A DNA stretch of 64,000 nt from assembly GCF_004114425.1 (NCBI RefSeq), contig NZ_RDQF01000011.1:1-64000 (forward strand). The letters run 5' to 3'. Positions 20,843 through 28,223 of this stretch are shown here, in pieces. A model generated the notes under the pieces. It had not been told where the DNA came from. It was given only the letters and a program-made list of their open reading frames with translations, and searched no databases. The position numbers and the translations under genes are program-made. This stretch comes from Bradyrhizobium vignae. Its GTDB lineage: Bacteria; Pseudomonadota; Alphaproteobacteria; Rhizobiales; Xanthobacteraceae. Numbering within the stretch: the first letter of the stretch is position 1; every line of letters begins with the position of its first letter.

Positions 20843-21868
20843 TTACGCCATCACCCGCTGCGGCAAGAGCTCCGCGATCTGCACCGCGTTCAGCGCCGCG
20901 CCCTTGAGCAGCTGGTCCGCCGCCACGAACATCGAGATCGAATGCCCGCTAGCGTCGCTGAGGTCCTTGCGGATGCGGCCGACCAGCACGTCGTCCTGGC
21001 CCGAGGCGTCGATCGGCATCGGGAAGTAGTTCTTGGCGCGGTCGTCGACGACCTTCACTCCGGGCGCCTGCGCCATGATGGCGCGGACCTGGTCTTCGGT
21101 GATCGGCTGCTCGCATTCGAAGGTGATGGCCTCGCAATGGGCGCGCAGCACCGGTACGCGCACGCAGGTGACGCCGACGGCGATGCTGTCGTCCTCGAAG
21201 ATCTTGCGGGTCTCCTTGATGACTTTGGTCTCTTCGTCGTTGTAGCCGGTCTCGGGATCGACGGCCGTGTTGTGATTGAAGAGATTGAAGGCGTAGGGGT
21301 GCGGCATCACCTTGGGCGTATAGACCTGCCCGTTGAGATTGGCGCGGGTGGACTCGACGAGCTCCTCCATCGCGGCGGCGCCGGCGCCGGAGGCCGCCTG
21401 ATAGGTCGAGATGATCACGCGCTTGATCCGGTTCTTCTGATGGATCGGCCACAGCGGCACCAGCGCGGTGATCGCGGCGCAGTTCGGGTTCGCAATGATG
21501 CCCTTGTGATCGCGGATGCGGTTCGCGTTGATCTCGGGAATCACCAGCGGCACGTTCGGGTCCATGCGGAAGGCGGAGGAATTGTCGACCACGACCGCGC
21601 CCGACTTGACCGCGATCGGCGCATACTTCCTGGAGATGCTGCCGCCGGCGGAGAACAGGGCGATATCGACACCTTCGAAAGACCGCTCGGTCAGTTCCTC
21701 GATGACGACGTTCTGGCCGCGGAACGACACCGTCTTGCCGGCGGAGCGGGCGCTCGCCAGCGCCTTGAGCTTACTGATGCGAAAGCCGCGCTTGTCCATG
21801 GCGGCGATGAATTCGGCGCCCACCGCACCGGTGACGCCGACAATCGCGACGACGGGATCGTTACTCAC
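20843..21868 (-). CDS. asd: Aspartate-semialdehyde dehydrogenase
   Basis: Asd reduces aspartyl phosphate to aspartate semialdehyde, the branch point to lysine/diaminopimelate, methionine and threonine/isoleucine. The 341-residue protein has the NADP-binding GVTGAVG (11-17) and catalytic Cys130 in ANPNCAAI. It also has the STYQAASGAG block and the active-site His in VLRAHCEA. A GGAGG ribosome site precedes the ATG. The 170 bases upstream hold a promoter, a threonine-rich leader peptide and an intrinsic terminator, so expression is very likely attenuated in response to charged tRNA-Thr and perhaps tRNA-Lys or tRNA-Ile. Confidence 0.97.
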   Translation of the reverse strand: MSNDPVVAIVGVTGAVGAEFIAAMDKRGFRISKLKALASARSAGKTVSFRGQNVVIEELTERSFEGVDIALFSAGGSISRKYAPIAVKSGAVVVDNSSAFRMDPNVPLVIPEINANRIRDHKGIIANPNCAAITALVPLWPIHQKNRIKRVIISTYQAASGAGAAAMEELVESTRANLNGQVYTPKVMPHPYAFNLFNHNTAVDPETGYNDEETKVIKETRKIFEDDSIAVGVTCVRVPVLRAHCEAITFECEQPITEDQVRAIMAQAPGVKVVDDRAKNYFPMPIDASGQDDVLVGRIRKDLSDASGHSISMFVAADQLLKGAALNAVQIAELLPQRVMA

Positions 21869-21901
21869 TTTGTCCTCCGTTGAATTTGCGAATTAGACAA
21901 C

Positions 21902-21933
21902 AAAAAAGCCCCGGACCATCGAGGGCGGGGCTT
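21902..21933 (-). terminator. Attenuator terminator in the asd leader
   Basis: On the minus strand AAGCCCC...GGGGCTT encloses a 14-base loop and is followed by six T residues: a standard intrinsic terminator. It lies between the leader peptide stop and the asd start, 34 bp upstream of asd. A CGGGG segment within the leader ORF could pair with the CCCCG of its 5' arm as an antiterminator. Confidence 0.85.
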
Positions 21934-21964
21934 GCCGTAGAGCTGATGCGTTTAAGTCGACGAC

Positions 21965-22036
21965 CTACGTGCGCACGCCTCCCCGGGCCCCTGAGGCCGT
22001 GGTGGTTTTGGTCGTGCGTTTGGTGATCGTGAACAT
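21965..22036 (-). CDS. Threonine-rich leader peptide of asd
   Basis: A 23-residue ORF opening MFTITKRTTKTTT. It has eight Thr codons (seven within residues 3-13), two Lys and one Ile, all amino acids made through Asd. This is the composition of attenuator leader peptides such as E. coli ThrL. A CACGGCCTC/GAGGCGTG hairpin overlaps its second half, and the asd attenuator terminator follows 31 bp after the stop. The predicted promoter places the transcript start at or within three bases of the ATG, so the peptide is probably translated leaderless, as described for the rhizobial trp leader peptide. The family of this leader is not known to me in front of asd. Confidence 0.8.
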   Translation of the reverse strand: MFTITKRTTKTTTASGARGGVRT

Positions 22037-22044
22037 GGCGGCGA

Positions 22045-22073
22045 CTTATGCGGGAGAGTCTTGCGTCCGTCAA
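22045..22073 (-). promoter_or_regulatory. Predicted sigma-70 promoter of the asd leader
   Basis: Minus strand TTGACG (-35) and CATAAG (-10) separated by exactly 17 bases. The -10 ends 8 bases before the leader peptide ATG, so transcription should begin at the start codon or just before it. Confidence 0.65.
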
Positions 22074-22113
22074 TGGGTTTTCGGCGGGAACGTGGCAGCG
22101 CGGGGACCTGTCG

Positions 22114-22716
22114 CTATTTGGCCCGGGCAGCCGGCGGCTCCAGGATGACCTCCTTGAGGTCGTCGCCGCTGATCACGACGATCGCAAAATTGAGCCGGCC
22201 GCGTTCGCGCACCAAGCCGCCGCTGATGGCCTTGCCCGAGGCTGCGCGCTCGGCGACGCGTACGGCGTCGGCGAGGCGGTGCCTGATCGCACCGAGCGCG
22301 GCGAGATTGCTGCGGTCCTCGTGGTCGAGCTCAGTGAGGGGGAGGGCGGCCTCCCCGCCGACCAGCTCGCCCGTCGCAGCATTGATGGTGTGGCGCCAGA
22401 TTCGGTCGTTGTGCAGGGTCTTGACGCGGTAGACCGGCACGCCCGAGGCGCCGTCGAAGCTCACATCCGCCGTCGTGGCGCCGGCATGGCGGGCTTCCGC
22501 GATCGCCATGGCCTGGCTGATCGTGATCGACGAGCTGCGGAATCGTTCTATTTCGCGGCTGACCGCCTGGCGGTCCGCTTCAGCATCACCATCTGTCTCG
22601 CTGTGAAGCGCGGTCGGCGTGCCCGCAGTCACGATTGCCTGCGCCGGCGCGGTGATGAGCAGCGCGGGCAAGGCGATCGCAAGCAGTTGCGAGGTCCATC
22701 GTTTGGCTGTCGTCAT
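22114..22716 (-). CDS. Exported PepSY-domain protein
   Basis: 200 residues with a signal peptide (LLAIALPALLITAPAQAIV). One PepSY-type domain is visible: ISQAMAIAEARHAG, then a strand, then VYRVKTLHNDRIWRHTINAATGELVG. A second, weaker one lies toward the C terminus (LADAVRVAERAASGKAISGG..NFAIVVI). PepSY proteins are periplasmic and often act as protease modulators. The ATG at 22716 is preferred because the signal peptide follows closely. Its promoter (TTGACC-N17-TATGGT) is overlapped by the 22889-22907 palindrome, so it is probably repressed by the neighbouring TetR protein. Confidence 0.85.
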   Translation of the reverse strand: MTTAKRWTSQLLAIALPALLITAPAQAIVTAGTPTALHSETDGDAEADRQAVSREIERFRSSSITISQAMAIAEARHAGATTADVSFDGASGVPVYRVKTLHNDRIWRHTINAATGELVGGEAALPLTELDHEDRSNLAALGAIRHRLADAVRVAERAASGKAISGGLVRERGRLNFAIVVISGDDLKEVILEPPAARAK

Positions 22717-22888
22717 GCTCGAAACCCTCGGCCAGCGAGTGTGCCGGATGATCGTAAAGAATTCGCGGCCGGCCTTGGGCATCGGCCGGCCGCGGAGCGC
22801 CGCGGCGGGCTATACCCGCCGTGACGATCGAAGCGGTCCGGACCTCTTTGGGGCTGGTGAAAAAGCGATCCGTACCCGGCTTATAACT

Positions 22889-22907
22889 AAACCATACCGT
22901 ATCGTTT
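22889..22907 (-). promoter_or_regulatory. Putative TetR operator over the PepSY gene promoter
   Basis: AAACCATACCGTATCGTTT, an imperfect 19-bp palindrome (AAAC-n-ATAC-n-GTAT-n-GTTT). It overlaps the -10 of a good minus-strand promoter: TTGACC, 17 bases, TATGGT. Seventeen of 19 bases are repeated at 25110-25128 in front of the patatin gene. The site lies just downstream of the tetR gene, which itself shows no such site upstream. Confidence 0.7.
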
Positions 22908-22968
22908 TATTTTGGTCAACGCTGCCGCGCGGTCCCCTTTGGGGAAAGATCGCAAGCTCACGGAATTG

Positions 22969-23715
22969 TCAGCGGGAGGAGCGGCGCCGTGGCGTGACTT
23001 TGGCGGCGTCCTGGACGCGGTCGGGGGGCCCCAGCGCGCCGGCCAGGAACAGCTTGATCGCCGCGCGCATGCGCTTTTCGGCGGCCTTCAGCTCCAGCGC
23101 CGTCCCGAACGTCGCCATGCGGTGGGTGTGACCGACGACGACGTCGAGGAATACCTCGGCTGCAATGGTGGTGTCTTCGACATCGAGCGCACCTTGCGCC
23201 ACCAGATGGTCGAAGAAGCGCGCGGTGGTGGCGACGGCCTTGAGCCAGCCTTCCTCCTTGCCGAGCTTGGCGACGTCGGGGAAGTTGATGGCCTGCGACG
23301 TCATCATGCGGCTGAAGGCGACGGCGTCGGGACCGCAGGTGAAGGTCAGCATCTCGCGCCCGATCTCGACCAGCCGCTGCTCGACCGAGATGTTCGAGGC
23401 GCTGGAGAGCTGTGTCTCCGCCGCCGCCGAGAGCGGCGCGAGCCAGCGCGCGATCTCGCGCCTCAGCACGGCCGCAAACAGCCCGCGCTTGTCGCCATAG
23501 CGGGAATAGACCGTGGGCTTGCTCACCCGCGCGGCTTCCGCGACCGCGTCGAGTGAGGTCGCATCGAAGCCGCGGTCCAGGAACAGGCGGGTGGCGACCT
23601 CGATCAGCCGCTGATCGCGCTCGATCGCGGCTGACTTCGTCGGCCGGCCGCCGCGCGATTTCGGCACCTCGCGCCGTGGCGCTGCCGGTCTCGTCCTGGT
23701 CGCAGTCAATCCCAT
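22969..23715 (-). CDS. TetR/AcrR family transcriptional regulator
   Basis: 248 residues. A basic N-terminal arm is followed by a TetR helix-turn-helix at about residues 30-80 (LIEVATRLFLDRGFDATSLD, VSKPTVYSRYGDKRGLF). The remainder is a helical ligand/dimer domain of the AcrR-C type. The ATG at 23715 is preferred over a TTG six bases earlier because of its spacing from AGGAA. The two 19-bp palindromes at 22889 and 25110 flank this gene on either side and are the natural candidates for its operators, controlling the PepSY and patatin genes. Confidence 0.92.
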   Translation of the reverse strand: MGLTATRTRPAAPRREVPKSRGGRPTKSAAIERDQRLIEVATRLFLDRGFDATSLDAVAEAARVSKPTVYSRYGDKRGLFAAVLRREIARWLAPLSAAAETQLSSASNISVEQRLVEIGREMLTFTCGPDAVAFSRMMTSQAINFPDVAKLGKEEGWLKAVATTARFFDHLVAQGALDVEDTTIAAEVFLDVVVGHTHRMATFGTALELKAAEKRMRAAIKLFLAGALGPPDRVQDAAKVTPRRRSSR

Positions 23716-23849
23716 GCCCAATGATTCCTGCGCGTTTCTGACAGTCGTCTTTGCTCTATAACGCGCAGCAATCGAGGCGTCATCGCGAATCTGGCCGAAT
23801 TGGCCGTATCGTCAACGGTCTCGATCCGCCCCCGTTCCGTCGTGCCGGC

Positions 23850-25058
23850 TTACGGAAGCGTCGAGGTCCAGGCCCGCCCGGATGCGGCCTTCTCGTATCC
23901 GTACTCATACAGCGCCCGCATATAGACGGTATCGAATCCTTCCGACGGCGGCGCCGGGTAATCGCGCGCGATGTAGGAGAGATGGAAGCCCAGTCGGTTG
24001 CGCTTGGCGAAATCGTAAGTCGAGAAGATGATCGACCGCGTCTGCGATTGGGTGATCGCCGACAGGCTCCGTGAGGCAACGTCGATGGTGCCGTTGGAGA
24101 CGAGCTCGAAGTTGCGTTCGATCTTCTTGTTGACGAGGATGTAGATGTCCATGTTTGCATTGCCGGGCAGGCGGCTGCTCTGGAACAACAGGGCTTCCGG
24201 CAAGGTGAGCACCGGCGCCGTCACGCCGCCGTCGACATGCATCTCCTGAAACCGGCGGCCCTGGCCTTCGGCATCGATCATGATCGGCGGAAACACCAGG
24301 GGAATGCTGGCGGAAGCCGCCATCACGTCGCGAAACAGTTTCAGGGCCTCGGGCGTTCCAACAGCGGCGATCTTGCCCATGTCCCAGATCGCGGTCCGCT
24401 GGGTGTCGAGATCGGTCGTCACCACCAGTAGCTTCCGGCCGTTCGCGTGCTCGCGCGCGACCTGCGCCATGATTTCCGGACCTACATAGCGCGCGACGAG
24501 CTCGCGCAGCCTTGTGTTGCCGAACAGGCCGGATCCGAACAGCACGCGCATGATGCTGGGATCGTTCAGGAGGCTCTCCGCAATGCCGCTGGTGTAGACC
24601 TCCTTCAGCGTGTCGTCATATTGCGGGCCGAGAAACGCGAAGGGCGCGATCAGGCCGCCGGTGCTGACGCCCGAGACGACCGAGAAGGTGGGGCGGGTCT
24701 TGGCCGCGGTCCAGCCGTTGAGCACCCCGACGCCATAGGCGCCATCGGCGCCGCCGCCGGAGAGCGCCAGATAGGTTTTCGTCGTGGCGCTGGTGCCCTT
24801 CTCAAAGCTGAATTTCGTGATGGGCTCGTCGGCGTAGCGCCTGAGGCCGTCGATATCCAGCACGCGCGAGACGCTGGCTTCAGCGGCCGTGTAGGGCGTA
24901 CGCGGCAGGGAGGTGCAGGCGCCGAGCGCAAGGCTGCACATAAGGACCAGCAATTCGACCAGGCTGACACCTGTCTGCCTGATCCGGTCACGCGAGGAGA
25001 CGGATGCGTCGGTCGAACACGAAGGATACGGCATTGTCGGTGGCTGGCGATCACGCAT
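23850..25058 (-). CDS. Patatin-like phospholipase lipoprotein
   Basis: Serine phospholipase of the patatin family, up to 402 residues. The lipobox LALGAC (Cys48) marks it as an envelope lipoprotein. The anion-hole loop SGGGADGAYGVG (100-111), the nucleophile elbow GVSTGG (Ser132) and the catalytic Asp in HVDGGV complete the Ser-Asp dyad. The start is uncertain: the GTG at 24968 would give a compact lipoprotein signal (MSLVELLVLMCSLALGAC). The promoter region carries the 19-bp TetR-type palindrome. It probably hydrolyses membrane or host lipids; the substrate is not known. Confidence 0.88.
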   Translation of the reverse strand: MRDRQPPTMPYPSCSTDASVSSRDRIRQTGVSLVELLVLMCSLALGACTSLPRTPYTAAEASVSRVLDIDGLRRYADEPITKFSFEKGTSATTKTYLALSGGGADGAYGVGVLNGWTAAKTRPTFSVVSGVSTGGLIAPFAFLGPQYDDTLKEVYTSGIAESLLNDPSIMRVLFGSGLFGNTRLRELVARYVGPEIMAQVAREHANGRKLLVVTTDLDTQRTAIWDMGKIAAVGTPEALKLFRDVMAASASIPLVFPPIMIDAEGQGRRFQEMHVDGGVTAPVLTLPEALLFQSSRLPGNANMDIYILVNKKIERNFELVSNGTIDVASRSLSAITQSQTRSIIFSTYDFAKRNRLGFHLSYIARDYPAPPSEGFDTVYMRALYEYGYEKAASGRAWTSTLP

Positions 25059-25109
25059 CTAGCGCCGCCGGCAAAATTCACCGCGGCATCTCGTCCAGCC
25101 CCCATGACG

Positions 25110-25128
25110 AAACTATACTGTATCGTTT
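25110..25128 (-). promoter_or_regulatory. Putative TetR operator upstream of the patatin gene
   Basis: AAACTATACTGTATCGTTT, matching the 22889 site at 17 of 19 positions. It lies 52 bp upstream of the patatin start. A candidate -10 (TATAGT on the minus strand) sits within it, as at the PepSY promoter. Confidence 0.7.
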
Positions 25129-25251
25129 TGTTCGACAAGAGGGACAAGCAATATCCTCGCGCTGCTTGCTGTCCCGGTCTGAAGCACAAACGGGCCCCGA
25201 GCGCGGCCTTGCGGGTTGATCGGCTCCCTCCGACAAGCAATAAGCACCGCC

Positions 25252-26397
25252 ATGAATCCCGACGATGACGTACCCAATCACTTTGAGTTGCTCGCCACCG
25301 ATGGCGCCGCGCGCACCGGGCGGCTGACCACGCCGCACGGCGTGGTGCGGACCCCGGCCTTCATGCCGGTCGGCACCGCCGGTGCCATGAAGGGCATGCA
25401 CTGGCGCGAGGTGCGCGATGCCGGCGCCGATATCGTGCTCGGCAACACTTACCATCTGATGCTGCGTCCGAGCGCCGAGCGGATCGCGGCGCTCGGCGGT
25501 CTGCAGCGGTTCACCGGCTGGAACGGTCCGATGCTGACCGATTCCGGCGGCTTCCAGGTGATGTCGTTGTCGGATCTGCGCAAAGTCAGCGAGAACGCCG
25601 TCACGTTCCGCTCGCATATTGACGGTGCCAAGGTCGAGCTGTCGCCGGAGCGCTCGATCGAGGTGCAGCGTTTGCTCGGCTCCGATATCGCCATGCAGAT
25701 GGATGAATGCGTGCGGCTGCCGGCCGAGCACGCGGACATCGAGCGCGCCATGCAATTGTCGTTGCGCTGGGCGGAAAGAAGCAAGCGCGCCTTCGAGAGC
25801 GCGCCCGCAGGCTACATGCTGTTCGGCATCGTGCAGGGCGGCGACGTGCCGCAGCTTCGCCACGCGAGCGCCAGAGGCCTGGTCGCAGTCGGCTTCCACG
25901 GCTATGCGATCGGCGGTCTTGCCGTCGGCGAGCCGCAGGCGGTCATGCTGGCGATGATCGACGAGACCGCACCGCTGCTGCCGAGAGAGCGGCCGCGCTA
26001 CCTGATGGGCGTCGGCACGCCCGACGACATCCTCGAAGCGGTGAAGCGCGGCATCGACATGTTCGATTGCGTGATGCCGACCCGCAATGGCCGGCACGGC
26101 GTCGCGTTCACGCGCTTCGGCCAGGTGAATCTGCGCAATGCACGCCACGCCGACGATCCGCGCCCGCTCGATGAAGAGAGCTCATGGCCGTCGACGCGCA
26201 ACTGCGCGCGCGCCTACCTGCACCATCTCGTCAAGGCGGGCGAAACGCTGGGGGCGATGCTGCTGTCCGAAATCAATGTCGCTTACTACCAGTCCCTGAT
26301 GCGGGGCGTCAGGGACGCGATCGCACACGGAAAGTTCGACGAATTCTATCAGCGCACGCGCGAGGACTGGGCGAGGGGCGACATCGCCCCACGCTAG
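25252..26397 (+). CDS. tgt: tRNA-guanine transglycosylase (zinc site missing)
   Basis: Tgt swaps guanine 34 for preQ1 in tRNA-Asp, Asn, His and Tyr. The 381-residue protein keeps both catalytic aspartates: Asp97 in LTDSGGFQ and Asp272 in [10 protein letters not shown]. It also keeps the GIVQGG and GGLAVGE pocket motifs. By alignment, the four zinc ligands of E. coli Tgt (Cys302, Cys304, Cys307, His333) are Ser310, Trp312, Thr315 and Ile341 here, so no zinc site remains. [12 protein letters not shown] and the C-terminal fold look otherwise normal. It is paired functionally with queA, 4.6 kb upstream. Confidence 0.96.
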   Translation: MNPDDDVPNHFELLATDGAARTGRLTTPHGVVRTPAFMPVGTAGAMKGMHWREVRDAGADIVLGNTYHLMLRPSAERIAALGGLQRFTGWNGPMLTDSGGFQVMSLSDLRKVSENAVTFRSHIDGAKVELSPERSIEVQRLLGSDIAMQMDECVRLPAEHADIERAMQLSLRWAERSKRAFESAPAGYMLFGIVQGGDVPQLRHASARGLVAVGFHGYAIGGLAVGEPQAVMLAMIDETAPLLPRERPRYLMGVGTPDDILEAVKRGIDMFDCVMPTRNGRHGVAFTRFGQVNLRNARHADDPRPLDEESSWPSTRNCARAYLHHLVKAGETLGAMLLSEINVAYYQSLMRGVRDAIAHGKFDEFYQRTREDWARGDIAPR

Positions 26398-26398
26398 A

Positions 26399-26617
26399 TC
26401 AGTTGCAAGTGAAGCGATGCTTCACGGCGTGCTTGGTCACGAAGCCGTAGCCGCAATTATCGCAGGTCCAGAGATAGCTGATCACGTGGTCCGACACGTA
26501 GGCGGATGCTTCGGCGGCGACCATGGAGTCGGCGCAGACAGGGCAGGTGGGCAATTCGCTGCAACGCGGATCGCGGTTGGTCGCGACGGTCGACAACACT
26601 TCAGCAACTGCTGACAT
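26399..26617 (-). CDS. Small zinc-ribbon protein
   Basis: 72 residues with two Cys pairs, CPVC and CDNC, about 24 residues apart, forming a likely rubredoxin-like zinc ribbon, plus a third Cys near the end (RFTCN). It lies convergent with tgt, with a one-base gap. Function is unknown. Two other small zinc-ribbon proteins of this kind lie at 34162 and 43556; such proteins are common in Bradyrhizobium. Confidence 0.75.
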   Translation of the reverse strand: MSAVAEVLSTVATNRDPRCSELPTCPVCADSMVAAEASAYVSDHVISYLWTCDNCGYGFVTKHAVKHRFTCN

Positions 26618-26840
26618 CGCGGTGACCTCCCTGCTTTGAGACGTAAGTCTAACATAAGCAGAACCAGTTGACGAGATCGCAACACAAATGCGTTGGTTTT
26701 CTGATCGCTGCCGCTCACGTGATTTTGCGATGCAGCGTATTTAGCATGTGCCGCATTGTCGCTTGCGTGTCGCCGCAAGCTGTCTGTAACTGCCAGAATG
26801 GTCGCGACAGAAGCACAGATCGTCGCCATAGGAGTTCATC

Positions 26841-27807
26841 ATGGACGCATCGTCCACCACGGGTGCAGCGCACCAACCCGGCCGCGGCCGGATCTATGAC
26901 TCGATCGTCGATGCCTTCGGCAACACGCCCATCGTGCGCTTGCAGCGACTGCCGCGCATGCACGACGTGAACGCGACCATTTTGGCAAAACTTGAATATT
27001 TCAATCCCGCGGCAAGCGTGAAGGACCGCATCGGCGCGGCCATGATCATCGCCATGGAGAAGGCGGGCATCGTCAAGCCCGATCGAGCCGACCTCCGGCA
27101 ATACCGGCATTGCGCTCGCATTCGTGGCGGCTTCGCGCGGCTACCGCCTGAAGCTGGTGATGCCGGAATCGATGTCGATCGAGCGACGCAAGATGCTGGC
27201 TTTTCTCGGCGCCGAGCTGGTGCTGACGCCGGCAGCGCAAGGAATGAAGGGCGCGATAGCGGCCGCCGAGGAGCTGTTGAAGACGACGCCGAACTCGGTG
27301 ATGCCGCAGCAGTTCAAGAACCTCGCCAATCCCGAAGTGCACCGCCGCACCACCGCGGAGGAGATCTGGAACGACACCGGCGGCAACATTGATTTCTTCG
27401 TGGCCGGCGTCGGCACCGGCGGCACGATCACCGGCGTCGGCCAGGTGCTCAAGCCGCGCAAGACCTCGCTGCGTGTGGTGGCGGTCGAGCCGGAGGAGAG
27501 CCCGGTGCTGTCGGGGGGACAGCATACCCCGCACAAGATCCAAGGGATTGGCGCCGGCTTCGTCCCCGACATCCTCGATCGTTCCGTGATTGACGAGATC
27601 GTGAAGATCAACTCGACGACGGCGATCGAGACTACGCGCGCGCTGGCGCGGCATGAGGGCATTCCGGGCGGCATCTCCTCGGGCGCGGCGATCGCGGCCG
27701 CGCTGCAGATCGGCAAACGCCCCGAAGCTGCGGGAAAGACGATCCTGGCGATCGTACCGTCCTTCTCCGAGCGCTATCTTTCGACGGCTCTATTCGAGGG
27801 AATCTAG
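26841..27807 (+). pseudogene. cysK: Cysteine synthase A, frameshifted
   Basis: O-acetylserine sulfhydrylase split over two frames. The first frame has GNTPIVRL and the PLP lysine (Lys61 in ASVKDRIG), then loses sense after VKPD at 27083. The second frame resumes with EPTSGNTG, the substrate loop, and runs intact to the end ([17 protein letters not shown]). The family normally has about four more residues between VKPD and the EPTSGNTG loop (TVLI). The missing bases are explained by an 11-bp deletion between two GAT triplets, which also shifts the frame. As read, no full enzyme can be made. It is followed after 3 bp by a small gene. Confidence 0.88.
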
Positions 27808-27810
27808 GAC

Positions 27811-28053
27811 ATGGCAGATCAACCGAGGCGGCCGCGTACGCTTGGCGATGCCAGAACGGAGGCCGAGGCGGCGTTCAAGAAGGTGACGGCGAAGGTCGCC
27901 GCGGCGCCGCCCAAGCAAAACGCCGTTCCCGGCATCAAGGAGCAGGTCACGCTCCGCATTGACCAGGACGTGCTGGAGTTCTTCCAGGAGGGCGGTCCCG
28001 GCTGGCAGGACCGTATCAACGAGGCGCTGCGGAAAGCGGCGGGGAAGTCGTAG
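27811..28053 (+). CDS. BrnA-like antitoxin-domain protein without a toxin
   Basis: 80 residues. The C-terminal half VTLRIDQDVLEFFQEGGPGW then QDRINEALRKAAG matches the ribbon-helix-helix region of BrnA antitoxins. The N-terminal half is basic and Ala-rich. BrnA is normally encoded next to the RNase toxin BrnT, but no BrnT-like ORF is present on either side. It begins 3 bp after the broken cysK gene and was probably co-transcribed with it. A DNA-binding role is inferred from the fold. Confidence 0.75.
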   Translation: MADQPRRPRTLGDARTEAEAAFKKVTAKVAAAPPKQNAVPGIKEQVTLRIDQDVLEFFQEGGPGWQDRINEALRKAAGKS

Positions 28054-28060
28054 CCAACAT

Positions 28061-28150
28061 CGTCGTCGAGCGCAGCGACGCAATCCAGAATCTTTCCACG
28101 GTTGACAGCCTGGATTGCTTCGTCGCAAGGGCTCCTCGCAATGACGGAGC
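28061..28150. repeat. Intergenic palindromic repeat, family C
   Basis: Imperfect palindrome with GCAGCGACGCAATCCAG on one side and CTGGATTGCTTCGTCGC on the other, then CTCCTCGCAATGACGG. Only one copy was seen in this window. The style is that of dispersed Bradyrhizobium intergenic elements. Confidence 0.6.
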
Positions 28151-28175
28151 ATGCTGCGACGCCGTCGTGCCAACG

Positions 28176-28201
28176 AAAAGCCCGGCGCGAGCCGGGCTTT
28201 T
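28176..28201. terminator. Bidirectional intrinsic terminator
   Basis: AAAAGCCCGGC-gcga-GCCGGGCTTTT, a perfect 11-bp stem with A/T runs on both sides. It can end both the cysK-BrnA transcript and the convergent caspase-like gene. Confidence 0.9.
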
Positions 28202-28223
28202 GTGTTGTCAATTTGGCTTCGTT

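Noticed and set aside
21861..22073. A 70-codon minus-strand frame across the asd leader
   Set aside because: It is another frame of the attenuator; its Arg/His-rich product has no support, while the Thr-rich frame fits promoter and terminator.
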